The notes under the pieces were generated by a model that saw only the letters and a list, made by a program, of their open reading frames with translations, ran no database searches and was not told where the DNA came from. The translations under genes were made by a program, and so were the position numbers. From UBA2336 sp964538575 (GTDB taxonomy: Bacteria; Bacteroidota; Bacteroidia; Cytophagales; Cyclobacteriaceae), in contig CAZIGG010000077.1 of NCBI GenBank assembly GCA_964538575.1, positions 1-15,276 of the forward strand: a stretch of 15,276 nucleotides of DNA, written 5' to 3'. Below are positions 1-7,669 of this stretch, one piece after another. Each line of letters starts with the position of its first letter. The stretch's first letter is position 1.

Positions 1-413
1 TTCCTGTGGCCGCCATACCATGCCTCCTGAAGCTTGTGAAACTGATCGTGCAGTGATGTTAGTGACTCCCCGATTTTTGCTGAGTCACCCTCCTGCACAA
101 GCTGGATAAAGGAATTTGCATCGTTCTTAAGCTGATTCAGGTTTGCCTTTGTTTCATCGTTATCAACCTTTTCAGGAAGCGGTGCATTCGCCCACTTTTC
201 CGCAACTTTCGCGATCTCAGCTGCATTGGCTTTTGCCGGTTCAAGGTCAGCCGACTCTATAAAGGGATGAAAGCTATCCGCCATTACATTGTGGAACTCG
301 TCCATCTCCGGCCATATATCATTGGTTGCCACATTATCATTCTTCTTGTTACCGCACGCAACTGCAAGCAAGGTCACAAAAATTACAAATGCATATAACG
401 TTACTTTTTTCAT
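1..413 (-). CDS. Putative lipoprotein, helical, C-terminus cut by window edge
   Basis: The reading frame is open from an ATG at 413 to the left edge, giving 137 codons with no stop. The first 20 residues form a lipoprotein signal: Met-Lys-Lys, a hydrophobic stretch, then A-V-A-C with Cys20 as the probable lipidated residue. The mature part is rich in Asp, Glu, Lys, Ala, Asn and His and looks all-helical. Two His-containing helices stand out, DEFHNVMADSFHPFIE near residues 38-53 and LHDQFHKLQEAW near 121-132. A helical-bundle lipoprotein anchored in the envelope is likely. The layout resembles cytochrome b562/c'-like bundles, but no CxxCH haem motif is visible, so this is only a structural guess. 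The gene starts 34 bp after the stop of the ABC transporter gene on the same strand. A TAnnTTTG box in that gap suggests its own promoter. Function unknown. Confidence 0.8.
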   Translation of the reverse strand, partial: MKKVTLYAFVIFVTLLAVACGNKKNDNVATNDIWPEMDEFHNVMADSFHPFIESADLEPAKANAAEIAKVAEKWANAPLPEKVDNDETKANLNQLKNDANSFIQLVQEGDSAKIGESLTSLHDQFHKLQEAWYGGHR

Positions 414-431
414 GTGCTTTTTGTTTGTGTA

Positions 432-439
432 CAAAACTA
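432..439 (-). promoter_or_regulatory. Candidate -7 box (TAnnTTTG) for the lipoprotein gene
   Basis: Read on the minus strand this is TAGTTTTG, a full match to the Bacteroidota -7 consensus, 18 nt upstream of the lipoprotein ATG. No TTG lies at the usual -33 distance, so only half of the promoter is visible. The surroundings are AT-rich, so a chance match is possible. Confidence 0.35.
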
Positions 440-447
440 AAAATTTC

Positions 448-3400
448 TCAGTTTTTTTCGCGCTTGCGGTATTTTTTATGCTCAAAAAGCTTAATAAACT
501 TTTTAAGCAAATCGAAATAAAGCGTAATAAAAAGTACAACCGTCATTGACCATATAACGGTGATATTGAAATAGACCGTATCGAATGTAGCGCCAAGCAA
601 ATGCTTAGTGGGCTGGAACAGGTTTGCTGAGAAGTCAATTCCGTATGCTGGTTTGTGGTCATCGAAATAAATCGGGTAAATTTTCTGGATTAACCTTCCA
701 TCGTATTCAACCACGCGATCCAGCGTAGCGGTATTCTTCACCGCACTTGAAACCATTTTATTCTGGTAACGATCCCGGTCCTCAGCAAACTTAGCTGCTT
801 TCTGCGGTGTGTCGGTAAGCGCAGCGATCAATGCTTCTTTCTCCTGCATGGCACGCGCCTGTTTCTTAGCATAATATATCTTTAGCGTGGAAAGAAATTT
901 CATTGACTTCGTATAAATCGTTGAATCAAACTTTCCAATGGCCAGCCGGTCAGCTTCCGGAAAGTTATCGGCTCCCACCTGATCAAGTTCATACTTGATT
1001 TCATTCTTTACGAGCGCCAGGGATGCCGTTAATTTCTCATGCCGCGGGTTGCGCCAGTTGGGCCGGTTGCCTAAGCAATACGCAAGCTCTGTTTCGAGCT
1101 TCGGGATATAGTAGATTTTTTTATAATCCGATTCGGCTATCGTACGGTCGAGTTCATAAAATTGTTTTTCAAATTTGTTATCGCGGAATTGCGTAACCAT
1201 AAAGGCTTCAAATGCCCACCGGGAAGCCATCATTTCACCCACCACGGGAACGCCAACAGGCTTGCTGACCTTTGGGTTAAACTTGTCGAAATTGATCACC
1301 ACACCGCTGAGCAAAAGCTGCGGAATGATCAGTAAGGGAATCAGGATGTAAATGGTAACGGCCGAGTTAAAGGAGGAAGAAATATTCAATCCCAGCATAT
1401 TGGCAAAACACGCACAACTGAACAAAATAAACCAATACCGCATTTCGGTAACCGGTATTTCCAATACGAAATTTCCGACCGTCATAAACAGAATGGTTTG
1501 AACAGCCGAAATAAAGAACATCACAAAAACTTTGGAGAACAGGTAGCTTCCCCTGCTTAAATGAAGAAATTGCTCGCGTTTTAAAATCTTCCGGTCCCGG
1601 AATATTTCTTCCGCGCTTACGGTTAATCCGAAAAAGAGCGCAACCACCACACACATGAAAAAATAAACCGGGATGTTGTCATTCTCCGCAAAGCTGTAAA
1701 CCGGGTTTTCCTGATTGAGTATTTTATAATACCGCACCATGAAGCTGATGAAGAAAGCTAAAACAGGCGCTTCCAGCAGGTTGATGTACAAATACTGCTT
1801 GTTCGCGAGCTTCGAAAGAACATCGCGTGTGACGAAAGTTTTAAATTGATTTATTCTTCCGGGAATTTCCTGCGTGACGTTAAGCCTGTCGCGCGCGTGC
1901 TCAAGCTTGGGTACTTTTATTTTCTGCTTAAAATATTGATACCACTGCCCGGCCGATATCTTTCGCGTATTCGTTAAGCGGCCGTATTCATTAACCACTT
2001 TCGTTTCAATGATATTAAACACCTGCTCCGGGTTGATGTTACCGCATTCCGGACAGGCGCCCTGCGTTTTATTTGCAGCATTAACAATATCCCTGAAGTA
2101 CAGAACGGATTCGATCGGGTTACCGTAATAAATCTGGAATCCGCCTACATCCAGGATGATCAGCGTATCGAACATCTTGAAGATATCCGAAGACGGCTGG
2201 TGAATAACCACAAACACCATCTTGCCGCGAAGGGATAGCTCTTTCAGCAAATCCATGATGTTTTCCGAATCGCGTGATGAAAGCCCGGACGTTGGCTCAT
2301 CCACGAAAAGAATGGTTGGTTCGCGTAGCAATTCCAAACCAATGTTTACGCGCTTTCGCTGTCCACCGCTGATAGTTTTATCTAAGGGCGACCCGACTTT
2401 AAGATTCTTGATCTCATTAAGACCCAACTGAGCAATGATGCGCTCCACAAGTTCCGTTATTTCTTCCTTTGTGTGCTGTCCGAAACATAGCTGGGCGGCA
2501 TAATAAAGATTTTCAAACACGGTAAGGTCCTCCATCAGCAGGTCGTCCTGCGGAATGTAGCCCACAACGCCTTCTACTTTTTCCGGATGCTGATGAATAT
2601 CAATGCCGTTAATCATCACCCGTCCGCTGGACGGGTGCTCAGCTCCGTTCAATACGCTTAGCAACGTTGATTTTCCGGAACCACTGGCGCCCATCACGCC
2701 AATCAACTTACCGCCCTGTTCAGCAATGTTAACATTTTGCAACGCAGCCTTGCCGGTTTTAAAATGGTAGAATAAATGATCGGCTGTAAACGTGATTTTG
2801 CTCTCGCGCTCTCCTACCAAAAACTTGCTGATGACATCGCTGTAGTATATGGATTCTATCTTATCCCCGCGAATCGTGCTGCCGGTCGGGAATATGTCTG
2901 TTCTGCGCCTGGCCAGCGGAATACTATTGAGATAGATAATTGAGATACCGAGATACTTTATAAAGTATGTATCGGACAGTTTAAGTACGGCAATTAAACC
3001 GGTCAGATTCTTTTCAACAATATGCGGCCCGGGATAGGGTTTATCACCTGAACCCTCATCGATAATGAGCACGTTTTTGGATGCAAGCTCATCCGCGTCC
3101 TGGCCGGTAACAAAATCCTTTAATGCCTTAACATCATGCTGATCTATTTTTAATGCCTGGCCGATGTAAAAGATGAGGTTGCCCTGGCGCTCCGGTATTT
3201 CATTGTCAATGAAAACCAGCTCAATAATTTTAACAATTAAAACCTGCTTCTGCTGGGTTGTAAGGGCCTGGTTCACCTTTTTGGTGATCTGCATGATCTT
3301 CGCCCAGTCATCAACAAATTGCTGGGTTTCGTAGTCGATCGTTGAAGTTCCCGGTTCCGGCTCAGCTACCCGGTAATTGTTATAGAACTGATCGAATAAA

Positions 3401-3540
3401 TTCAGGTAGTACTTAACAGCATCCCGGTTGAGGTACAGCCCCAGGAAGCTTTTAATGTTGTTGCGCTCATCCTCCGTGATGCGCTCGCGGGTAACAATGG
3501 CAAACAGTTGAATTACGGCTTTGAGAAGCTCTTCACTCAT
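448..3540 (-). CDS. ABCG-like ABC transporter, ATPase-permease fusion with TerB-like N-terminus
   Basis: A 1030-residue half-transporter with the ATPase before the membrane domain, as in the ABCG/White family. Residues 1-150 are helical and resemble TerB-like domains (acidic segments such as ERITEDERNN and FIDNEIPERQG). Residues 173-240 may be a small beta domain of FHA type, which often precedes ABC-2 fusions; this is inference. The nucleotide-binding domain shows Walker A GASGSGKST (284-292), Q-loop Gln331, signature SGGQRKR (391-397), Walker B LFVDEPTSG (411-419) and H-loop His447. A lone CPEC lies at 496-499. Hydrophobic helices lie near 587-605, 624-642, 667-690, 700-718, 726-749 and 989-1008. 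The roughly 240-residue segment between the last two is hydrophilic and probably extracytoplasmic. All ATPase motifs are intact. Substrate unknown. The start is supported by an AAGGGGG stretch 10 nt upstream of the ATG, a Shine-Dalgarno-like sequence. Confidence 0.9.
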   Translation of the reverse strand: MSEELLKAVIQLFAIVTRERITEDERNNIKSFLGLYLNRDAVKYYLNLFDQFYNNYRVAEPEPGTSTIDYETQQFVDDWAKIMQITKKVNQALTTQQKQVLIVKIIELVFIDNEIPERQGNLIFYIGQALKIDQHDVKALKDFVTGQDADELASKNVLIIDEGSGDKPYPGPHIVEKNLTGLIAVLKLSDTYFIKYLGISIIYLNSIPLARRRTDIFPTGSTIRGDKIESIYYSDVISKFLVGERESKITFTADHLFYHFKTGKAALQNVNIAEQGGKLIGVMGASGSGKSTLLSVLNGAEHPSSGRVMINGIDIHQHPEKVEGVVGYIPQDDLLMEDLTVFENLYYAAQLCFGQHTKEEITELVERIIAQLGLNEIKNLKVGSPLDKTISGGQRKRVNIGLELLREPTILFVDEPTSGLSSRDSENIMDLLKELSLRGKMVFVVIHQPSSDIFKMFDTLIILDVGGFQIYYGNPIESVLYFRDIVNAANKTQGACPECGNINPEQVFNIIETKVVNEYGRLTNTRKISAGQWYQYFKQKIKVPKLEHARDRLNVTQEIPGRINQFKTFVTRDVLSKLANKQYLYINLLEAPVLAFFISFMVRYYKILNQENPVYSFAENDNIPVYFFMCVVVALFFGLTVSAEEIFRDRKILKREQFLHLSRGSYLFSKVFVMFFISAVQTILFMTVGNFVLEIPVTEMRYWFILFSCACFANMLGLNISSSFNSAVTIYILIPLLIIPQLLLSGVVINFDKFNPKVSKPVGVPVVGEMMASRWAFEAFMVTQFRDNKFEKQFYELDRTIAESDYKKIYYIPKLETELAYCLGNRPNWRNPRHEKLTASLALVKNEIKYELDQVGADNFPEADRLAIGKFDSTIYTKSMKFLSTLKIYYAKKQARAMQEKEALIAALTDTPQKAAKFAEDRDRYQNKMVSSAVKNTATLDRVVEYDGRLIQKIYPIYFDDHKPAYGIDFSANLFQPTKHLLGATFDTVYFNITVIWSMTVVLFITLYFDLLKKFIKLFEHKKYRKREKN

Positions 3541-3667
3541 GTGGAATAATCCCCCTTAAATTCTCACAAAATAGGAAATAAGCGGCATAGACGAACACGG
3601 ACGCCCGCGATAAAAGTTTCAATCCAACGCGTAAACTTACATGATAAGCGACAGTCCTCGTTATGCG

Positions 3668-5698
3668 TCAGCCGATCTTGCTGGTTATCAGATCGCTCAA
3701 TACCATCAACCCTTCACGAAGGTATTCATCCTCAAGCTGAAGCTGTACGGAAACGGGTTTCCCTTCACCATCCAGTTTCACGTCCATCTTATGATTAGCC
3801 GCTTTGCGCTGCTCAGCTTCTTCCATCTCTTTTTTACGGGTTGCTTCATTTAATGATACGCGTTTCTGCTCTATGTTCCTGCGGGCCTCGTTGGTTTCGT
3901 TAACAAACTTATTGAGATAAGGGTCCGATTTTAACCGTTCCCTGTACGACCGGTTTAAGCCGGTAAGAACTTTGTCATCCACCATGGGGGTTCGCTGGTA
4001 CAACGCGCTTTTAATTTCATCCCACGGCAATGCATTCGGGTTAGAACTTTCCCCAAACTGTTCCGGGTTAAGTGCAGATGGCAGCTTGACATCGGGTATA
4101 ACGCCTTTGTGTTGTGTACTGCTTCCGGTAGCACGATAAAATTTCTGAAGCGTCACTTTCAGGCTTCCGACACCTTCCTCCTGAACATACTTATCAAGCG
4201 GAACTACTGATTGAACAGTGCCTTTTCCATAGGTGGATTCTCCTACAATCACGCCCCGATGATAATCCTGGATAGCGCCCGCAAATATTTCAGATGCCGA
4301 AGCGCTGAACCGGTTGGTAAGCACCACCAGCGGACCATTGTATGCAATGCTTGGATCATCATCTGTTAAAACTTCTGCGGTTCGGGAAGTTGAGCTTCTC
4401 ACCTGCACAACAGGGCCATTCTTAATAAACAACCCGGTTAAGCTGATCGCTTCCATCAATGAACCACCGCCATTGTTCCGTAAATCCAGCACGATGCCAT
4501 CCACGCCTTCAGCCTGAAGTTCGGTCAGTAAACGCTTAACATCACGGGTTGTACTGTTATAATTAGGATCGCCTTTTTGGTATTCTTCAAAGTTCATGCT
4601 GAAAGTTGGAATAATGATTGTTCCCAGCTTAAGCTTTTTACCGTTTTGCGTTGTTTCAACGATTTGCTTTTTCGGCTTGGTATCTTCAAGCTTAACTTTG
4701 TCGCGTATTATGGAAATTAACACCGGAGGTCCGTTAATACCTGTTGCTGCCGGAAGAATTTGCAACCGAACCTGAGTTCCCTTGGGTCCTTTAATGAGCT
4801 TTACAACATCGTCCAGGCGCCAGCCCACAACATCAACAATTTCTCCGGTTGCTCCCTGGCCTACGCCAATAATTCTGTCGTTCGCATGAATGAGATTGCT
4901 TTTTTCTGCAGGGCCTCCCGGCAGCACTTCATTCACTTTCGTATAATCTCCGTCCGGCTGCAGCCGCGCTCCGATGCCTTCCAGCGATTGGTTCATGTCC
5001 TGTTTAAACAGGTCGGTTGCCCGCGGTGATAAATAATTTGTGTGCGGATCGTACGATTCTGCAATGGCGTTCATATAAATTTCAAACACATCATCGCTGG
5101 TCGTTTGATTCATCGACTTGATATATCGGTCGAAACGCTCACGAATGACTTTGCTGATCTCTTCAGGTTTTTTGCCCGATAATTTGAGACTTAATGCCTG
5201 ATTTTTAATGGATTTAGTCCAGATGTCGTTCAACTCTTGTTGTGACTTAGGCCAGGGAGATTTCTCCCGGTCATAATCGTAGTATTCATCTTGGGTGAAA
5301 TCAAACTCCTGATCGATCAATTTTGTCATCACAAAATTCATCCGCTCCTGGAAACGCTTCCGGAAGACACGGTAAATTACGAATGCCGGAGATACATTTT
5401 CCGTTGCGGTGAGGTTGTCAATCTGGTTCCGGTATTTCTCAAATGAAGCAATATCTGAAGCCAGGAAAAATGACCGGTTATTATCAAGCGCTTTCAGGTA
5501 CGCTTCAAAAATCGCGGATGACAGGGAGTCGTTCAACTCAAGCTTCTGAAAATGATAATTGGCAAGCAGCAGGGAAATCACCTTAGCCTGTTTTCCGTAT
5601 ACAGGTTTTTCCTGGAGTGTAGTATCTGTAGCAGTATTGGAAAATGCCTGAACGGCCACCACCAGGCAAAATGCCATCAACAACACAAAACGCTTCAT
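3668..5698 (-). CDS. prc: Tail-specific (C-terminal processing) protease, S41A family, Prc/CtpA-like
   Basis: A 676-residue periplasmic serine protease, close to the usual length of Prc/Tsp (about 680). Residues 1-20 are a signal peptide. Residues about 35-230 match the Prc N-terminal helical domain (ALDNNRSFFLASDI, SYDPHTNYLSP). A PDZ domain covers about 235-335, including GIGARLQ. The S41 domain follows, with a Ser-Lys catalytic centre: Ser467 in FSASASE, Asp478 in QDYH and Lys492 in YGKGTVQ. The 11- and 25-residue spacings equal those of E. coli Prc Ser430/Asp441/Lys455. A charged helical C-terminal region (about 555-676) corresponds to the Prc C-terminal domain. In the family, Prc trims or degrades proteins from their C-termini, including lipoproteins and cell-wall hydrolase regulators. 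It lies 52 bp downstream of the membrane zinc-ribbon gene on the same strand, and no terminator separates them, so co-transcription is plausible. Confidence 0.95.
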   Translation of the reverse strand: MKRFVLLMAFCLVVAVQAFSNTATDTTLQEKPVYGKQAKVISLLLANYHFQKLELNDSLSSAIFEAYLKALDNNRSFFLASDIASFEKYRNQIDNLTATENVSPAFVIYRVFRKRFQERMNFVMTKLIDQEFDFTQDEYYDYDREKSPWPKSQQELNDIWTKSIKNQALSLKLSGKKPEEISKVIRERFDRYIKSMNQTTSDDVFEIYMNAIAESYDPHTNYLSPRATDLFKQDMNQSLEGIGARLQPDGDYTKVNEVLPGGPAEKSNLIHANDRIIGVGQGATGEIVDVVGWRLDDVVKLIKGPKGTQVRLQILPAATGINGPPVLISIIRDKVKLEDTKPKKQIVETTQNGKKLKLGTIIIPTFSMNFEEYQKGDPNYNSTTRDVKRLLTELQAEGVDGIVLDLRNNGGGSLMEAISLTGLFIKNGPVVQVRSSTSRTAEVLTDDDPSIAYNGPLVVLTNRFSASASEIFAGAIQDYHRGVIVGESTYGKGTVQSVVPLDKYVQEEGVGSLKVTLQKFYRATGSSTQHKGVIPDVKLPSALNPEQFGESSNPNALPWDEIKSALYQRTPMVDDKVLTGLNRSYRERLKSDPYLNKFVNETNEARRNIEQKRVSLNEATRKKEMEEAEQRKAANHKMDVKLDGEGKPVSVQLQLEDEYLREGLMVLSDLITSKIG

Positions 5699-5750
5699 AA
5701 GCTAATTATTTACTGTTAATACGTAAATGCGGGCAATTTGTATGCCCCTT

Positions 5751-6638
5751 TTAGGATTTTTCGTAATCGAACTCACTCAGGAATTTCTGCGCCTGCTCAG
5801 GGTTCTGGAACTCAAAATGTTTCTTCTCTCCTGAAACCGAGTGAACCTCAATTTTCACCAGGTCAACATCTTTATTCCGCTTAAACTTGAATTTCTCTTT
5901 CTTATAATCGTTCGTCTCTTTTGTGGAGATATTGAACGCTGTAGCGCGTACGGATTTACAATAGATGCACTGGTAATTTTTAACGAGTTCACCGGGTTCT
6001 TCCGTTGTGGGGGCTTTGCTCACATGCTCTTTGATAACACGCATGGTATAAAAACCGCAATTATTGCACCGTAGTGCCTGAAGCCGGCCTTCATACTTTT
6101 CAATCAACACCTCGCTGGTTTTTTCATCGATCCAAACATCGTAATCAATGGAGAATACATTTTCTTCCGCGATCATGCCTTCCTGCAGGTGCACATCTTC
6201 TTCTTCTTCACTCAGCAATCTCATTTTGTTACCTGTCTTCGGGTTCGTGCGGGGCATGTATCTCCATTTCTTGAGCTTTCTGTCCAGAATGGTTGGATAA
6301 TAAAACTGAAGGATCAAATGCGCTACGTACGCTACAATCGTTCCACCCGCGATAGACATAACAAGCCGCATATAGAACCAAAACTCAACCTTCTCCATTT
6401 CACTCATCTCGTACAGGTTGATGCCCATAGCCACAGCAACACCAAAACAATAATAAACAAGCTTATAGTTGGCGATTTCCCTGCGGTTGATATAATCGTA
6501 TTTTAAATGATAATCGGTAATGGCAGAAATCCTGACATGGTGGACCAGGTAAATGATAAGCCCGATAGCAAACAGGAAGATTGCCCCGAGAATCATGCTT
6601 TCGTGAAAGGCGATTATAAAAGGAGTTTGTTGATCCAT
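5751..6638 (-). CDS. Unrecognised membrane protein with cytoplasmic four-Cys zinc-ribbon-like domain
   Basis: A 295-residue protein that I cannot assign to a named family. Three hydrophobic helices are visible at about 9-33, 57-77 and 85-112. The remainder is soluble, with an acidic patch EEEED at 144-148. It carries two Cys pairs, CNNC (191-194) and CIYC (224-227), spaced like a zinc ribbon, followed by a basic beta-rich tail (KKEKFKFKRNK). The positive residues after helix 3 (RKLKKWR, 120-126) suggest that the soluble domain is cytoplasmic. The Cys pairs could bind zinc; no haem CxxCH or other catalytic motif is seen. It is the first gene of the minus-strand run that continues with the Prc protease 52 bp downstream, so a role in envelope maintenance is possible but is only a guilt-by-association inference. 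Confidence 0.8.
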   Translation of the reverse strand: MDQQTPFIIAFHESMILGAIFLFAIGLIIYLVHHVRISAITDYHLKYDYINRREIANYKLVYYCFGVAVAMGINLYEMSEMEKVEFWFYMRLVMSIAGGTIVAYVAHLILQFYYPTILDRKLKKWRYMPRTNPKTGNKMRLLSEEEEDVHLQEGMIAEENVFSIDYDVWIDEKTSEVLIEKYEGRLQALRCNNCGFYTMRVIKEHVSKAPTTEEPGELVKNYQCIYCKSVRATAFNISTKETNDYKKEKFKFKRNKDVDLVKIEVHSVSGEKKHFEFQNPEQAQKFLSEFDYEKS

Positions 6639-6722
6639 AGTGTCGTTTGTAGTAACTTTTAGTCGTAATGTTAAAGATTTAAAGATACGGATTAATAAAT
6701 ATTGTGATAATACCGCAACTTA

Positions 6723-6875
6723 ATGAACGTTAAAAAGTCACTTTTTAAGATACTCGCCCGAGTGAATAAGATTCTGCTGCCCAGGTACAGCAAACAGGAT
6801 CTGACCAGGCTGAGCAAACCGGCAAAAGCCATCGTTGCCTTTCGCTACTGGGTAACGATTAATTCTCTGGATTAA
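6723..6875 (+). CDS. Small conserved Bacteroidota protein, 50 aa
   Basis: The ORF runs from ATG 6723 to TAA 6875, 50 residues: a basic amphipathic N-terminus (MNVKKSLFKILARVNKILLP), then Y-S-K-Q-D-L-x-R-L-S-K, and an end of FRYWVTINSLD. From memory this pattern (K-S-L-F-K-x-L-A-x-x-N-K-x-x-L-P, then a Trp/Tyr-rich end with L-D) recurs in short proteins throughout Bacteroidota, which automated pipelines sometimes label 'SsrA-binding protein'. It is far too short to be SmpB (about 150 residues), so I would not use that name. It may bind RNA or a membrane surface because of its charge (at least ten Lys/Arg); this is inference. It is transcribed divergently from the membrane zinc-ribbon gene, with 84 bp between the two starts. 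Confidence 0.7.
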   Translation: MNVKKSLFKILARVNKILLPRYSKQDLTRLSKPAKAIVAFRYWVTINSLD

Positions 6876-6990
6876 CAGCACCCCATAAATCATTTAACAT
6901 CAATTATTTATTGCAGGAAAGAAAGCCATTTCTGAATTATCCAGCTTTATAAAATCAATTTTAGCCTTGTGAATTCGTGCACTTAAAAAA

Positions 6991-7035
6991 TTGCTTATTG
7001 AACCAAAAGCGACAATATTTGTGTATTATTACACA
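6991..7035 (+). promoter_or_regulatory. Candidate promoter with overlapping palindrome upstream of ORF at 7038
   Basis: TTG at 6991-6993, a 20-bp spacer, then AATATTTG at 7014-7021 (seven of eight matches to TAnnTTTG). A perfect inverted repeat follows at 7020-7035, TGTGTA-TTAT-TACACA, which would cover the transcription start and ends 2 nt before the ATG at 7038. It could be an operator or simply AT-rich chance symmetry. The remaining part of 6876-7037 shows no gene or structured RNA that I can recognise. Confidence 0.35.
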
Positions 7036-7037
7036 TC

Positions 7038-7441
7038 ATGTCACCTTACGAAAGACTGAAAACTGAGGAAAAACTGAAGGCATTTGCAGCAATGAACTGC
7101 AAAAAACCTTCCTTCTGCAGGAATCCGGATCAGACCCGATTCTACAGTGCAGGGCTTTGCCTGAAGATTCCGGAATACGAAAACCGGTTCAACTATATTC
7201 GGCCCCGGGCTTACGGATTACCTGGACAGCATATTGCCCGGCAAAATTCTTNNNNNNNNNNNNNNNNNNNNNNNNNNNNNNNNNNNNNNNNNNNNNNNNN
7301 NNNNNNNNNNNNNNNNNNNNNNNNNNNNNNNNNNNNNNNNNNNNNNNNNNNATTCGGCCCCGGGCTTACGGATTACCTGGACAGCATATTGCCCGGCAAA
7401 ATTCTTCCGGAGAAATACGTACCGGAAAAAGCTCCCACTAA
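7038..7441 (+). CDS. Doubtful small ORF interrupted by an assembly gap
   Basis: The ATG at 7038 opens a frame (MSPYERLKTEEKLKAFAA...) read through 7251, after which 100 Ns intervene. If the 55-bp duplication around the Ns is collapsed (removing 155 nt), the frame continues through SGEIRTGKSSH to a TAA at 7439-7441. This makes an 82-residue protein with three Cys in the first 45 residues (NCKK, FCRN, LCLK). I recognise no family. A second frame is also open over much of this stretch, so coding status is uncertain. The upstream promoter-like sequence is mild support. In the collapsed sequence the next ORF (7442) is in the same frame directly after the TAA, so this may be the front half of a gene broken by a stop or by a sequencing error. 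Confidence 0.35.
7197..7406. repeat. Exact 55-bp direct duplication flanking the N gap (probable contig-end overlap)
   Basis: Bases 7197-7251 and 7352-7406 are identical over 55 bp (starting ATTCGGCCCC, ending AAAATTCTT). Each copy abuts the N run exactly, one on each side. This is what results when two contig ends that share one k-mer are scaffolded with a fixed spacer instead of being merged. It is unlikely to be a biological repeat. Confidence 0.85.
7252..7351. other. Assembly gap of 100 Ns
   Basis: Exactly 100 N characters, a conventional length for gaps of unknown size. Because both flanks carry the same 55 bp, the true distance is probably negative (an overlap) and no sequence may be missing. 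Any protein translated across these Ns is unreliable. Confidence 0.97.
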
Positions 7442-7669
7442 ATGCGGTATATCCCCTCTCCGATACCGCTGCGCTACGAATATGTGTATAGTGCGACTGC
7501 CAATAAATCGGGCAGGATGCAATATCATAAAATCAAGCCGGGCTTCAGCAAGCTGCGCATCAGCCGGACCGAATTTATTAAGGCATACAACAGTGCACAG
7601 ATTGTAGCGATGAAACCGGTCCAGGTTCACGGCAACGAAACTGACTTTCAGATAGAGCTCTACGTCTGA
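7442..7669 (+). CDS. Unrecognised small protein, 75 aa, possibly the 3' part of a broken gene
   Basis: ATG 7442 to TGA 7669. The translation looks genuinely protein-like and basic: MRYIPSPIPLRYEYVYSA, then NKSGRMQYHKIKPGF, SRTEFIKAYNSAQ and an end of ETDFQIELYV. No transmembrane segment, Cys pair or known motif is visible, and I cannot name a family. The start is chosen only because a TAA lies immediately before it in the same frame. With the neighbouring false gap collapsed, the frame upstream of that TAA is the 82-residue ORF from 7038, so the real gene could be longer if the TAA is an error. It ends one base before the convergent pyrophosphohydrolase gene (stop-to-stop at 7669/7670), with no visible terminator. 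Confidence 0.5.
   Translation: MRYIPSPIPLRYEYVYSATANKSGRMQYHKIKPGFSKLRISRTEFIKAYNSAQIVAMKPVQVHGNETDFQIELYV

Noticed and set aside
5731..5747. GGGCA/TGCCC hairpin between the membrane zinc-ribbon gene and prc
   Set aside because: It is only 5 bp with no following T-tract; too weak to call a terminator, so co-transcription remains possible.
6723..6875. Naming the 50-aa protein SmpB (SsrA-binding protein)
   Set aside because: SmpB is about 150 residues with an OB fold; nothing here supports that assignment.
7157..7607. Alternative plus-strand frames spanning the Ns, including a protein-like stretch LTDYLDSILPGKILPEKY
   Set aside because: All pass through unknown bases. In the collapsed sequence this frame has a TGA close upstream and no start codon, and downstream it shadows the 7442 ORF.
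7373..7630. 85-codon minus-strand ORF across the gap region
   Set aside because: It lies opposite the better plus-strand ORF, reads through the duplicated contig end, and its translation shows no recognisable pattern.
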